This document shows positions 9,894 to 18,875 of a stretch of DNA of 47,415 bases, in pieces. The position numbers were made by a program, and so were the translations under genes. The stretch comes from an uncultured Mycoplasmatota bacterium (GTDB lineage Bacteria; Bacillota_I; Bacilli_A; RF39; UBA660): the NCBI GenBank assembly GCA_946629885.1, contig CAMOYI010000009.1, forward strand, positions 1 to 47,415, in the 5' to 3' direction. Each line of letters opens with the position of its first letter. The stretch's first letter is position 1. Below the pieces are notes generated by a model. The model saw only the letters and a list, made by a program, of their open reading frames with translations, had not been told where the DNA came from and made no database searches.

Positions 9894-10612
9894 ATCTAAA
9901 CATTAACGATTTTAATGGCCCATTAGATCTCTTATTGCATTTAGTAAAAGAATCTAAAATGGATATTTATGAGGTACCAATCGAAGAAATCACAAATCAA
10001 TATATCGATTATATTAATAGTCTAGAAAAGATGAATATAGATGTGGCTAGCGAGTATTTAGTTATGGCAAGTGAATTAGTATGCTTGAAGAGTAAGAGAC
10101 TTTTAAATATAAAAGAAGATGACGAAGAAGCAAATCAGTTAGAGTTTAAAATCGGAACCGAAGAAGAGCTCAGAAACAGATTAATAGAGTATCAAAGATA
10201 TAAAGAAATCACTGATAATTTTAAGGAATTAGAGCATAAGAGACAAGAATTTTTAACAAAAACACCGGAATCACTAGCAGAGTATAGGAGTGATATGCCT
10301 CTTGCTTCTGATATAACACTAGACGATTTGATTAGTGCCTTTAATAACTTTTTAGATAGACAAAAATTTATGAAGCCACTCAATACAAAGGTTACTAACA
10401 AAGAATTGAGCGTTACTAGAAGAACTAGTGAAATAAGGGCTTTGCTTGCAAAACATCATCGTATAGATTTTTTCGATTTATTCGAAGTAGTCGACAAGCC
10501 ATATATAGTAGTTACATTTTTGTCGATATTGGAAATGGCTAAAGCTAGTGAAATAGAAATAAAACAGGAAAAGAATTTTTCAAATATATTTATAGAATCG
10601 AAGGTGCAATAA
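9884..10612 (+). CDS. scpA: Segregation and condensation protein A
   Basis: FNGPLDLLLHLVKESKMDIYEVPIEEIT and downstream ScpB. Start may be TTG 9884 or ATG 9890. Confidence 0.93.
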   Translation: MQMNLNINDFNGPLDLLLHLVKESKMDIYEVPIEEITNQYIDYINSLEKMNIDVASEYLVMASELVCLKSKRLLNIKEDDEEANQLEFKIGTEEELRNRLIEYQRYKEITDNFKELEHKRQEFLTKTPESLAEYRSDMPLASDITLDDLISAFNNFLDRQKFMKPLNTKVTNKELSVTRRTSEIRALLAKHHRIDFFDLFEVVDKPYIVVTFLSILEMAKASEIEIKQEKNFSNIFIESKVQ

Positions 10613-11187
10613 TGAACAACTTGATGGGAGTATTGGAAGGCATTTTATTTGCAGTGGGAGATGAGGGAATTTCGCTCAAAGCTCTTTGTGAAGTCATGGA
10701 AATAGATGAGGACAAAGCAAAAGATGTACTTAAAGAATTACAAAAGAGATACGAGGGAAGTGAATATGGCATAAGAATTAGCTTTTTGGCAGATACATTT
10801 AAGCTTACTACAAAAAAAGAACACGCACCATATTATCAAAGATTACTTGGTAATCCTGAAACACAAACACTTTCTGAAACGGCACTAGAAGTGCTTGCAA
10901 TAATCGCGTATAATCAGCCTATTACGAGGGCATTAGTAGACGACTTAAGAGGTGTAGCATCATCTCAGATAATTAGAAAACTTTGCGCTAGAGGATTGAT
11001 TAAAATAAGTGGAAAATCCAGTATGCCAGGTAGGCCAAACCTATATAGTACAACGAGTGAATTTTTAGATTATTTTGGGTTAGCGAGTTTAAAAGATTTG
11101 CCTGAAATGAATAAGGAAGATCCTATAGAAGATAGCAATAAAGATTTGTTTACTTCTATATACAAAGAAAATCAAGAAGAACATTAA
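10612..11187 (+). CDS. scpB: Segregation and condensation protein B
   Basis: EGILFAVGDEGIS...LSETALEVLAIIAYNQPITRALVDDLRGV. Confidence 0.94.
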   Translation: MNNLMGVLEGILFAVGDEGISLKALCEVMEIDEDKAKDVLKELQKRYEGSEYGIRISFLADTFKLTTKKEHAPYYQRLLGNPETQTLSETALEVLAIIAYNQPITRALVDDLRGVASSQIIRKLCARGLIKISGKSSMPGRPNLYSTTSEFLDYFGLASLKDLPEMNKEDPIEDSNKDLFTSIYKENQEEH

Positions 11188-11208
11188 TTACGCTTCTTGA
11201 TTTTTTTG
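11170..11208. terminator. Bidirectional terminator shared by scpB and the yfhO-like gene
   Basis: AATCAAGAAG...CTTCTTGATT stem flanked by A-run and T-run at the converging gene ends. Confidence 0.75.
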
Positions 11209-13688
11209 TTAAATAAATATATTGTAGGTAATGATAGTATCGTTATGCATAAACTCATGTAGATGTGAGGAATAGTGTACTTTAATTCTATTACATGTTT
11301 TCCTTTTTCAATATCGAATGCAAGTAGGGTATTTCCTATCGCTTTTTTTTCAACCTTTTCTCCGTCTATGTATACATTCCAACCGGAATCATATGGAATA
11401 GAAGTATATACAAGCGAATCTTTATCGCCATCCACATTTGCACTGATATAGTGTTCACTAAATTCATCTATTTTAATTAAATTATCTTTTATCGTATTAT
11501 ATGACTCATTTAATGCATCTTCATCTACATAATATGCATAGAAAGCGTCATCTATGTAGTCTGAATAACCGATGTATATATCACGAGCATTTTCGACGTA
11601 TATTGTATAGTTTTCATTATAATCCGCGGAATCTATAACGTCTACTCCGATATCGTACCCGTAGTAGTAATCATCACTCATGTAGTAAAGTGTTCCATCT
11701 ATTATAACAAAATCAATACCTCCCTTAACTATATAAGTATAATAATTGTCGATAAAATCATTAGTTACATAGTGTATTACTGTTTTATCTCCTTCATAAT
11801 ACTCTGTGTAGTCAATTTCAAAGTTGACATTCTTGAGTACATCTTTAATTCCTGTAGATTTTTCAATAAAATCGTTTTGAATTTCAAAAGGATTTACATA
11901 TTCAGTGGACCAATCTATTAAGTCAGGATTTGATTTAAAAATTAGTGAAGTAGGGTATTCACTTCTATATGTATCATAGTTATCTGCACTTTCATATTTT
12001 TGATAATACTTTATAGGGTATCTACTAAATATGTATTTAAGATTGAACATCATACTGAATATTGGAGTATTTGGCTTATAGTAATGACTGTTGATTTCGT
12101 TACCGGGACTACCTAAAGCATGCATTAAAATTGCTTCATTTTCGTAACTCATGGAACTAAATGTAGTAAGGCCATAATAATCAAACCAATCTGGATCATT
12201 AAATGTTGTAATATATGGTCTATCTACTCTATATATATCACTATCATTATCACGAATAAACTCTAAAGAATTTTGAATATTACTATAATCGACATAGATA
12301 CTTTTCGTGTTATAAGATATGTTCCAATTCTCTTGATACTTTATAATACATTCTATACAAGCAGAAACAATGAAAAGTGTGACTGCGATAAAACTCATTT
12401 TTTTAAAGTATTTAAATGTCAATACGAAAGTAAAATAGCACGTAATAATAACTAGATTTAAGATAAACATATTTTCACTGAGATTATTAAAGTTTAAGAC
12501 TTTGGATAGAACTATAAATGCTATGCTAATAAGGTATGATATAATGAGCACAATGGTATTAATACTTTTTATTTTATCTAAGCTATAAGCACAGATAATT
12601 GTCGACATAAACACATAAAGAAATGAATATCTATATGGCAAATCATTTGGCACGTGTAGTCCATGCATGATGAAATCAAACTGAGGTACAATAAAACATA
12701 ATATTAAAAATAAGAGAGGAATTAGACATGTTAACTTTGTTTTTAACTCTATTTTTTTATTTAAGAAGAACGGAATAATTAACATTATAAAAAGTATACT
12801 TAAAGATATATTTGGTGCGTTCGTCTCTCCTGATGAAAAGACAGTTGTTCCCACACCAGATAAATGGTTGAAAATAAATTCTTTTAATGTAAATGAATAG
12901 TACTGACTTGTTGGCCAAGCATCACTCGTTGCACTTATACTATTAAGAGAAGTAAACATAGGGAAAATAACTAAAGCGCAGGTACATACTGATAAAAGAC
13001 TTGATAATATGAAATTACGAATTATTATTTTCTTATTATCCTTTTTTGATATAAGTATATATGAAATGAAATAGAATACTACAAAAATTGCAATCATATA
13101 GCCGATGAAATAGTTGGCATACATCATAAGCGACATAGTAGAGATATATAAAAGTATTTTATTATCATCCACGAGTTTTTCTACCCCAAGAATTATTAGT
13201 GGCAAGAAAATAATTCCATCTAGCCACATAATATTCCAGTAGTATGCCATAAAGTACGCTGAAAATGAATATAGAATAGATAGGGCAATCATAAGATAGT
13301 TACTGTTAAATTTTTTGTTTAATAGAGCCATCATAGCCATGCTAGATGCCGCAACTTTAATTGCAATAATAAAAGAGTACGATGTTATTATAGTCTTTTC
13401 ATTAAAGAAAAACATTATAATATTAAATGGACTGGATAAATAATTAAAGAAGTTTCTATAAAATGGTAAACCCAGTCCCATATTAAAAGAATATACAAAA
13501 CTTTTACCAGAAATTAACCTATTGAACATCTCTTTTAACATCGGAGCATACTGATGTAAAAAATCTACTGTCAAAAAGGATTTTTTCCCAAAGGGAGTAA
13601 TATCCTTTAAATACATTATCGATAAAACTAATAAAAGTGAAATTAATCCAGCTAACAGTAGTGGTATTTGTTTTTTAAATTTTTTCAT
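11184..13688 (-). CDS. YfhO family multi-pass membrane protein
   Basis: 834 aa; many TMs, FLTVDFLHQYAPMLKEMFNRLISGKSFVYSFNMGLGLPFYRNFFNYLSSPFN and terminal DSGWNVYIDGEKVEKKAIGNTLLAFDIEKGKHVIELKY typical of YfhO. Confidence 0.88.
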   Translation of the reverse strand: MKKFKKQIPLLLAGLISLLLVLSIMYLKDITPFGKKSFLTVDFLHQYAPMLKEMFNRLISGKSFVYSFNMGLGLPFYRNFFNYLSSPFNIIMFFFNEKTIITSYSFIIAIKVAASSMAMMALLNKKFNSNYLMIALSILYSFSAYFMAYYWNIMWLDGIIFLPLIILGVEKLVDDNKILLYISTMSLMMYANYFIGYMIAIFVVFYFISYILISKKDNKKIIIRNFILSSLLSVCTCALVIFPMFTSLNSISATSDAWPTSQYYSFTLKEFIFNHLSGVGTTVFSSGETNAPNISLSILFIMLIIPFFLNKKIELKTKLTCLIPLLFLILCFIVPQFDFIMHGLHVPNDLPYRYSFLYVFMSTIICAYSLDKIKSINTIVLIISYLISIAFIVLSKVLNFNNLSENMFILNLVIITCYFTFVLTFKYFKKMSFIAVTLFIVSACIECIIKYQENWNISYNTKSIYVDYSNIQNSLEFIRDNDSDIYRVDRPYITTFNDPDWFDYYGLTTFSSMSYENEAILMHALGSPGNEINSHYYKPNTPIFSMMFNLKYIFSRYPIKYYQKYESADNYDTYRSEYPTSLIFKSNPDLIDWSTEYVNPFEIQNDFIEKSTGIKDVLKNVNFEIDYTEYYEGDKTVIHYVTNDFIDNYYTYIVKGGIDFVIIDGTLYYMSDDYYYGYDIGVDVIDSADYNENYTIYVENARDIYIGYSDYIDDAFYAYYVDEDALNESYNTIKDNLIKIDEFSEHYISANVDGDKDSLVYTSIPYDSGWNVYIDGEKVEKKAIGNTLLAFDIEKGKHVIELKYTIPHIYMSLCITILSLPTIYLFNKKIKKRN

Positions 13689-13806
13689 ATTATCACCATA
13701 AAAATTATATCTTATTTTCTTTTTTTCGTAAACGGCAATTTACATTTGTTGAAAAATTAAAATTCGTCTGTTATACTAAACTTGGAATTTGAAAGAGTTG
13801 GGGGAT

Positions 13807-14985
13807 ATGCGTACTACTTATTATGAAAAATTACAAAACATTAATTTGGTAAGAAATGGTGAATATAGGTATACTACTGAAGACAAAGAATTAGATGAGT
13901 TTTTTGGCCTCAATAAACAATTTTACCTTTTACCAGATGCGAATAAAATTGTAGAACTTGCGAGTTATAACTTTTTATTTGCTATACTAGGATATCGCAT
14001 GACGGCGGTAACAAGCACTAAAGAAGGATACATTGCATCATATAGTGATAAAAGTGGAAAACACTTTGGTACTTTTTCAACTGGTATGATGTTTTCTGAG
14101 GAATATATATTAAAAAAAATAGTTGCAGCCTATAAAAAAGAAATTCGCAACATTAGTTTCAAAGGAGCACTATCGATCGATTATAGCCAACAAGATAGAA
14201 TTAGTTCTAAAGCTACAGGCGTTAGTTTACCAAAAGAAGTGGTTGATAAGCTCAATTTATATGGGAAAGTATTAAGTATTCTATCTCAAGACAAAACACT
14301 ATTGACCAGGTGCCGTTTGATAAGTGGCTCAATTGAGGATAAAGAGAGTATTGATTTTAGTTCATTCGATGAGGTCAATTTAAATAACTGTAGCGATAAC
14401 CATAGAATTCTTTGTAAGTTTATCTGTGGAAGTAACGAGGAATTATATAAATATTTAGATAACTATATCTGTTCGAAAGAGTCTTGGAAAAAGATGGATT
14501 TCGATGAAAGTTCAGTGCCAGATGAATTAAAAAAATCATTTGATGCTGCTAAAACAATTTTTGATAGTATATATGATAGTATAATAGATGGGTACCAGAA
14601 ATATTTCGGTAAACATAAAAATGCTGACGGAAATGCAGAAATTTATAATTTAGCAGATTCAGAGCTGTTTGACACCTATTTACCTCTTTTAACAAGCTAT
14701 GTAAATGAAAACTATCCGGATTGTAAAGATAAAACAGGAAAAGTGATGCAAGTATTTAGAGACATACTAAATATGTGTAAGACTGATTACAGTATAGATG
14801 TTGTCCTATGGGTTATGGAAAAAATAAAAAACATTACTGATGAATTTTTGCTTCCAGATGCTGCAACTAAGAGCGATCAAAGAGATGAATTGAATAGAAA
14901 ATTCGTAGAAATGGCTTTAAATCGAGCAGAAAACTTGGCCGCCGTTTTTGGTCAAACAGTATCTGGTGGTTCAATACAAATATAA
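13807..14985 (+). CDS. Protein of unknown function upstream of T4SS-like locus
   Basis: ORF 13789..14985, probable start ATG 13807; promoter TTGAAA-N17-TATACT upstream. Confidence 0.65.
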   Translation: MRTTYYEKLQNINLVRNGEYRYTTEDKELDEFFGLNKQFYLLPDANKIVELASYNFLFAILGYRMTAVTSTKEGYIASYSDKSGKHFGTFSTGMMFSEEYILKKIVAAYKKEIRNISFKGALSIDYSQQDRISSKATGVSLPKEVVDKLNLYGKVLSILSQDKTLLTRCRLISGSIEDKESIDFSSFDEVNLNNCSDNHRILCKFICGSNEELYKYLDNYICSKESWKKMDFDESSVPDELKKSFDAAKTIFDSIYDSIIDGYQKYFGKHKNADGNAEIYNLADSELFDTYLPLLTSYVNENYPDCKDKTGKVMQVFRDILNMCKTDYSIDVVLWVMEKIKNITDEFLLPDAATKSDQRDELNRKFVEMALNRAENLAAVFGQTVSGGSIQI

Positions 14986-15003
14986 ATTGATAATATATTT
15001 GGT

Positions 15004-15032
15004 TGACAAAATTGTATATTTTAGATAGAATA
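15004..15032 (+). promoter_or_regulatory. Promoter for VirB2-like gene
   Basis: TTGACA-N17-TAGAAT. Confidence 0.6.
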
Positions 15033-15063
15033 ATCATAGAAATAAGAAAGAGAGATGTTTTAA

Positions 15064-15537
15064 ATGAACGGATTATTAGGAGCTATTACAACAAATATCG
15101 ATGAATTGTGCTACGATGCAGCACCAATATTGAAATTGGCTGGTTGGGTATTGACAGTATTTAAGATCGCTATTCCACTAATTATAATTGCTTTAGGTGT
15201 TGTGGATTTAGCCTCAGCAGCAATTTCAAGTAAACCAGAAGAGATGAAAAAGAGTATTACTAGTTTGGTATGGAGATTAGTAGGTGGTATTGCTATATTC
15301 TTCATTCCTACATTAGTTATGTTAGTATTCGGATTCATTTCTGATTACCGTGATGCAGAGAATGGAGTATCTTCTTGGCAAATTTGTTACAGTTGTATTA
15401 CTTCACCTTGGGACGATTATTGTTCTGTTGCTTCTAAAGCAAAAGGTGCAAACGTGTCTTATACAACATGCTTTGACCCAAAGGTGGAATCGGGCAGCGT
15501 GAAATTAGGCATCAAAAACGATGTTAAATGTAAGTAA
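15064..15537 (+). CDS. VirB2/TrbC-like pilin candidate with Cys-containing C-terminal extension
   Basis: 157 aa, two hydrophobic segments separated by a short charged loop, immediately upstream of VirB6-like gene. Confidence 0.6.
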   Translation: MNGLLGAITTNIDELCYDAAPILKLAGWVLTVFKIAIPLIIIALGVVDLASAAISSKPEEMKKSITSLVWRLVGGIAIFFIPTLVMLVFGFISDYRDAENGVSSWQICYSCITSPWDDYCSVASKAKGANVSYTTCFDPKVESGSVKLGIKNDVKCK

Positions 15538-15569
15538 AAAGTATCAAGTAATAGCTTGATACTTTTTTT
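15537..15569 (+). terminator. Strong Rho-independent terminator after the pilin-like gene
   Basis: AAAAGTATCAAG-TAATAG-CTTGATACTTTT plus T-run (12-bp stem). Confidence 0.9.
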
Positions 15570-15710
15570 ATGACTACATGAGTTAACTAAGTAATTTGTT
15601 AAAAGTATTCTTTGCATGAAAAATTATATTAAAAATAGCCTTTATTTGGCTGTCAATTTGTGTTATAATTTTATATGATTATATTTGTATAAATAGATTG
15701 GGTGAGTATT

Positions 15711-18017
15711 ATGGCAAGTGGATTATTGCTTGGAAGGTTTTTCATTATAACTTGGATTTTCAGACTCTTAATGTTTTTGGATAATTTACTTTTGAATTTG
15801 TGTAGGGCTTCGTATAGAGTTTTTGTCTATACTTCTCGTATTACCTTGATAAGCGGTGATCAGATTGAACTTTTCACAAATAGAGTTTATTTAATTCTTG
15901 GTATTGCACTAGTATTTATAATTGCGTATAACCTGTTAACTTATATAGTCGATCCGGATAAGATGTCCGATAAAAAAACAGGCGCAGCTGCATTTGTTAA
16001 AAACGTCATAATATCATTGACATTAATAGTTATTACTCCGATGGCTTTTGTAAAATTGTATTCTTTTCAAAATACAATTATTACAAATGGTATAATTGCC
16101 AATTTAATAATGGGAACGCCGTCCGATGGAACGGTTGATGTAGATGAAGATATGTCACCTAGCGAAATAGCTGATGAATATTTGGATAATGGAGCTAGAA
16201 ATATTACAGCTAGCGTGTATTCCTCATTTATTTTACCTACTGACAATGACTTTAGCGTGCTTGATTGTCCTACTACTAAAGCGGAACTTGCATCCTCAGA
16301 TCTTATAGGAGCCCACATGGATTATTGTGATGCATATTATGAAATGTTAGAAACGGGCAGTAACAGCGCATTTAGAGATCTTATAGACGATTACGAGGAG
16401 GAGTTCGATTATTATTTTTTAGTTTCCACAGCTGGAGTCTTAGCGATGCTCTTTTTCTTCGGATCATATTGTTTAGAACTTGGTAGACGTGCAGGCAGGT
16501 TGGCGATACTTCAACTACTAGCACCAATTCCACTTGCTATGGAAGTTATACCTGGTAGAAGTGGATCTCGACAGAGGTGGCTAAATGATGTCGTCAGCAC
16601 ATATTTAGATGTATTTATCTATCAGGCAACTATTTTTATCATCATTTTCTTACTACAGTTTGTTGGTCCTGCGGTTCAAAATTTGTTTGCATCAGCATAT
16701 AGTTCAGCCAGGGTTTTATTGTTAAATATTGAACCATCATTTCAAAACTTATTTTATTCAGCTAGCATAGGCTCTGCAATTGAACGAACTATCGCAATAA
16801 TATTCCTAGTATTCGGATTGTTTAAGTTTGGAAAAGAAGTACCTAAAATGATCGAAGACCTAATCGGAATAAAAGGTGCTGGTTCATTTGGAGATGTATT
16901 TAAGAGATCTCTTGCTATGGCAGGAGTTAGTGCAGGATTAATTGGTTCTACTGCAACAAGGTTTAGTAGAAACTACGCCAATACTGAGGGAACTAGGGGT
17001 CAAAAAATTATGAGTGGCGTTGCGGGTGCTACATCGGGTATTGCAAGGACTCTCTGGGGTGCTAGGAATGTTCATAGCATAAAAGATGCAAGGAATTTGC
17101 AAAGCAGAGTTAATAACCAAGTTTCTTCAGCCAAAGTAAGAAGAGCCAACTATATGTCTAGAGCACGTGAAAAGATATTGGATCCGAGTGGAAATGCAGG
17201 ATGGCTTGATACATATGCTCAGATGAAACGGGATAGACACTTAGAACGTAGTGAAGATAGACAATTTGCTAGACACGAAAGGTGGACAGGAAAATCGTTT
17301 GAGGCAGATAATGAAAGGTTGACAGCATTAGATACACTTAAAACAAGGACAAAAGGCGCAAACTTCAAACTTCGGGACGATGCCGAATATGCAGAATTTG
17401 ATAATCACGAAAGAGATTATAAACTCGAATATGACGCAAGTCAGAGAGAGTTCTTGAGATTAGAAGCATCTGCCGATGGACTAAGTGCTTTAAAGACAAA
17501 TTACTTGCAAAATCACGCGGGGAGCACCGACGACGATTTTTATAAGTGGTTAGGCCAAGACGGAAATGCATTTAGAGATGTTTATTCAAATGTTATAGAC
17601 GCTAGAAATCAAACGTTTGAGAAGGAAAATTTATGGCAAGAAGCTAAAGACAAGAAAGCAGACGTCGAGAAGAACATACTCGAAAAAAAGAAACTCAATG
17701 TTATAAGGCAATCTGCAGTTGAAACATTAGTCGAATTAAAGTCGAATCCATTATTGTCTAATTTGACGAATGCAAGTGGACAAAAATATTCCGATCTTCT
17801 TTCAAAACTTATAAACGACAAAGGTGAACTTCTCGATAGTAACGGTAATGCTATCGATCATCCAACCGCAGATCAAGTAAAAGCTATTCGTAAGATGACT
17901 AGCGAAATTTCTACAGCCGCTACAAATCAGATTACTCAAATTAACATCGACCGTGCATCACAAAGAAGAGAAAAAGAACTTAGAGATGCTAGACAAAAGA
18001 ATAACAACAATAAATAA
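15711..18017 (+). CDS. VirB6/TrbL-like T4SS membrane protein with long charged C-terminal region
   Basis: Multiple TMs in the N-terminal half (YCLELGRRAGRLAILQLLAPIPLAMEVIPG); RBS GGGTGAG before ATG 15711; followed by PrgI and VirB4. Confidence 0.75.
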   Translation: MASGLLLGRFFIITWIFRLLMFLDNLLLNLCRASYRVFVYTSRITLISGDQIELFTNRVYLILGIALVFIIAYNLLTYIVDPDKMSDKKTGAAAFVKNVIISLTLIVITPMAFVKLYSFQNTIITNGIIANLIMGTPSDGTVDVDEDMSPSEIADEYLDNGARNITASVYSSFILPTDNDFSVLDCPTTKAELASSDLIGAHMDYCDAYYEMLETGSNSAFRDLIDDYEEEFDYYFLVSTAGVLAMLFFFGSYCLELGRRAGRLAILQLLAPIPLAMEVIPGRSGSRQRWLNDVVSTYLDVFIYQATIFIIIFLLQFVGPAVQNLFASAYSSARVLLLNIEPSFQNLFYSASIGSAIERTIAIIFLVFGLFKFGKEVPKMIEDLIGIKGAGSFGDVFKRSLAMAGVSAGLIGSTATRFSRNYANTEGTRGQKIMSGVAGATSGIARTLWGARNVHSIKDARNLQSRVNNQVSSAKVRRANYMSRAREKILDPSGNAGWLDTYAQMKRDRHLERSEDRQFARHERWTGKSFEADNERLTALDTLKTRTKGANFKLRDDAEYAEFDNHERDYKLEYDASQREFLRLEASADGLSALKTNYLQNHAGSTDDDFYKWLGQDGNAFRDVYSNVIDARNQTFEKENLWQEAKDKKADVEKNILEKKKLNVIRQSAVETLVELKSNPLLSNLTNASGQKYSDLLSKLINDKGELLDSNGNAIDHPTADQVKAIRKMTSEISTAATNQITQINIDRASQRREKELRDARQKNNNNK

Positions 18018-18034
18018 GAAAGGAATAAAAGAGG

Positions 18035-18349
18035 ATGAATGGGAATTATTTGATACCAGCAAACTCCAAGAAGTCTGGTATGATACTAGGATTATTTATG
18101 CCAATTGATTTAATAATTTTTGGCTCTGGTGTGGGATTGACATTAATTCTATTAATGGCTATACATGCGACATCACTTTCCACAATTATAATTATACTCC
18201 TTCCTGCATTGATTAGTGGATTTTTGGTATTTCCTGTACCAAACTATCACAATGTTTTACAGCTAATTATTAATATAACTACATACATATTTAAACCAAG
18301 AGATTATATATGGAAAGGATGGAATTATAAAAATGGCGACAAAAAATAG
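18035..18349 (+). CDS. PrgI family / VirB3-like T4SS protein
   Basis: 104 aa, two TMs and end motif YIFKPRDYIWKG; directly upstream of VirB4. Confidence 0.75.
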   Translation: MNGNYLIPANSKKSGMILGLFMPIDLIIFGSGVGLTLILLMAIHATSLSTIIIILLPALISGFLVFPVPNYHNVLQLIINITTYIFKPRDYIWKGWNYKNGDKK

Positions 18350-18875
18350 TGAGGATTGGCTACCAATCAAAAGCATAACAAATGGACACATCATTTTAGA
18401 TGATGGAATGATGGTGACAGGAGTTAAAATTGAACCCAAAAATATATTTATACTCGATCAAGCAGTTCAAGCTAATGTCATAATGGAACTTAGAAACTTT
18501 TACAATACAATAGATTATGAATTTTGGTTGATATCAGCTGGTAGACCAGTGGACATCAACTTATATTTGGCAAGTTTACAAGTTCACTATAACAATACTA
18601 CTAGCCAACAGGTGAGAAAGCTTTTGATGCAAGATATAAATAAGGCAAATGAATTTATGAGTACACAGGCAAATGTTGTCGATACGGAATATTTTATTCT
18701 GTTTAAAGAGAAAAAACCTGAAATAATTCAAAAAAGGATTCAGGGGTTAATCAGTGGACTTGCTAGATGTACTTTAAATAGTAAGCAGGTATCTAATGAT
18801 GATTTAAGAATGATTTTAGATAACTTCTTTAATGGGGCAGAGGGATTTAGATTTGGAACGGTGACGAGTTTATGA
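18333..18875 (+). CDS. VirB4-type N-terminal domain as a separate ORF
   Basis: Resembles the N-terminal part of Gram-positive VirB4 proteins; overlaps the next ORF by ATGA. Confidence 0.65.
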   Translation: MATKNSEDWLPIKSITNGHIILDDGMMVTGVKIEPKNIFILDQAVQANVIMELRNFYNTIDYEFWLISAGRPVDINLYLASLQVHYNNTTSQQVRKLLMQDINKANEFMSTQANVVDTEYFILFKEKKPEIIQKRIQGLISGLARCTLNSKQVSNDDLRMILDNFFNGAEGFRFGTVTSL

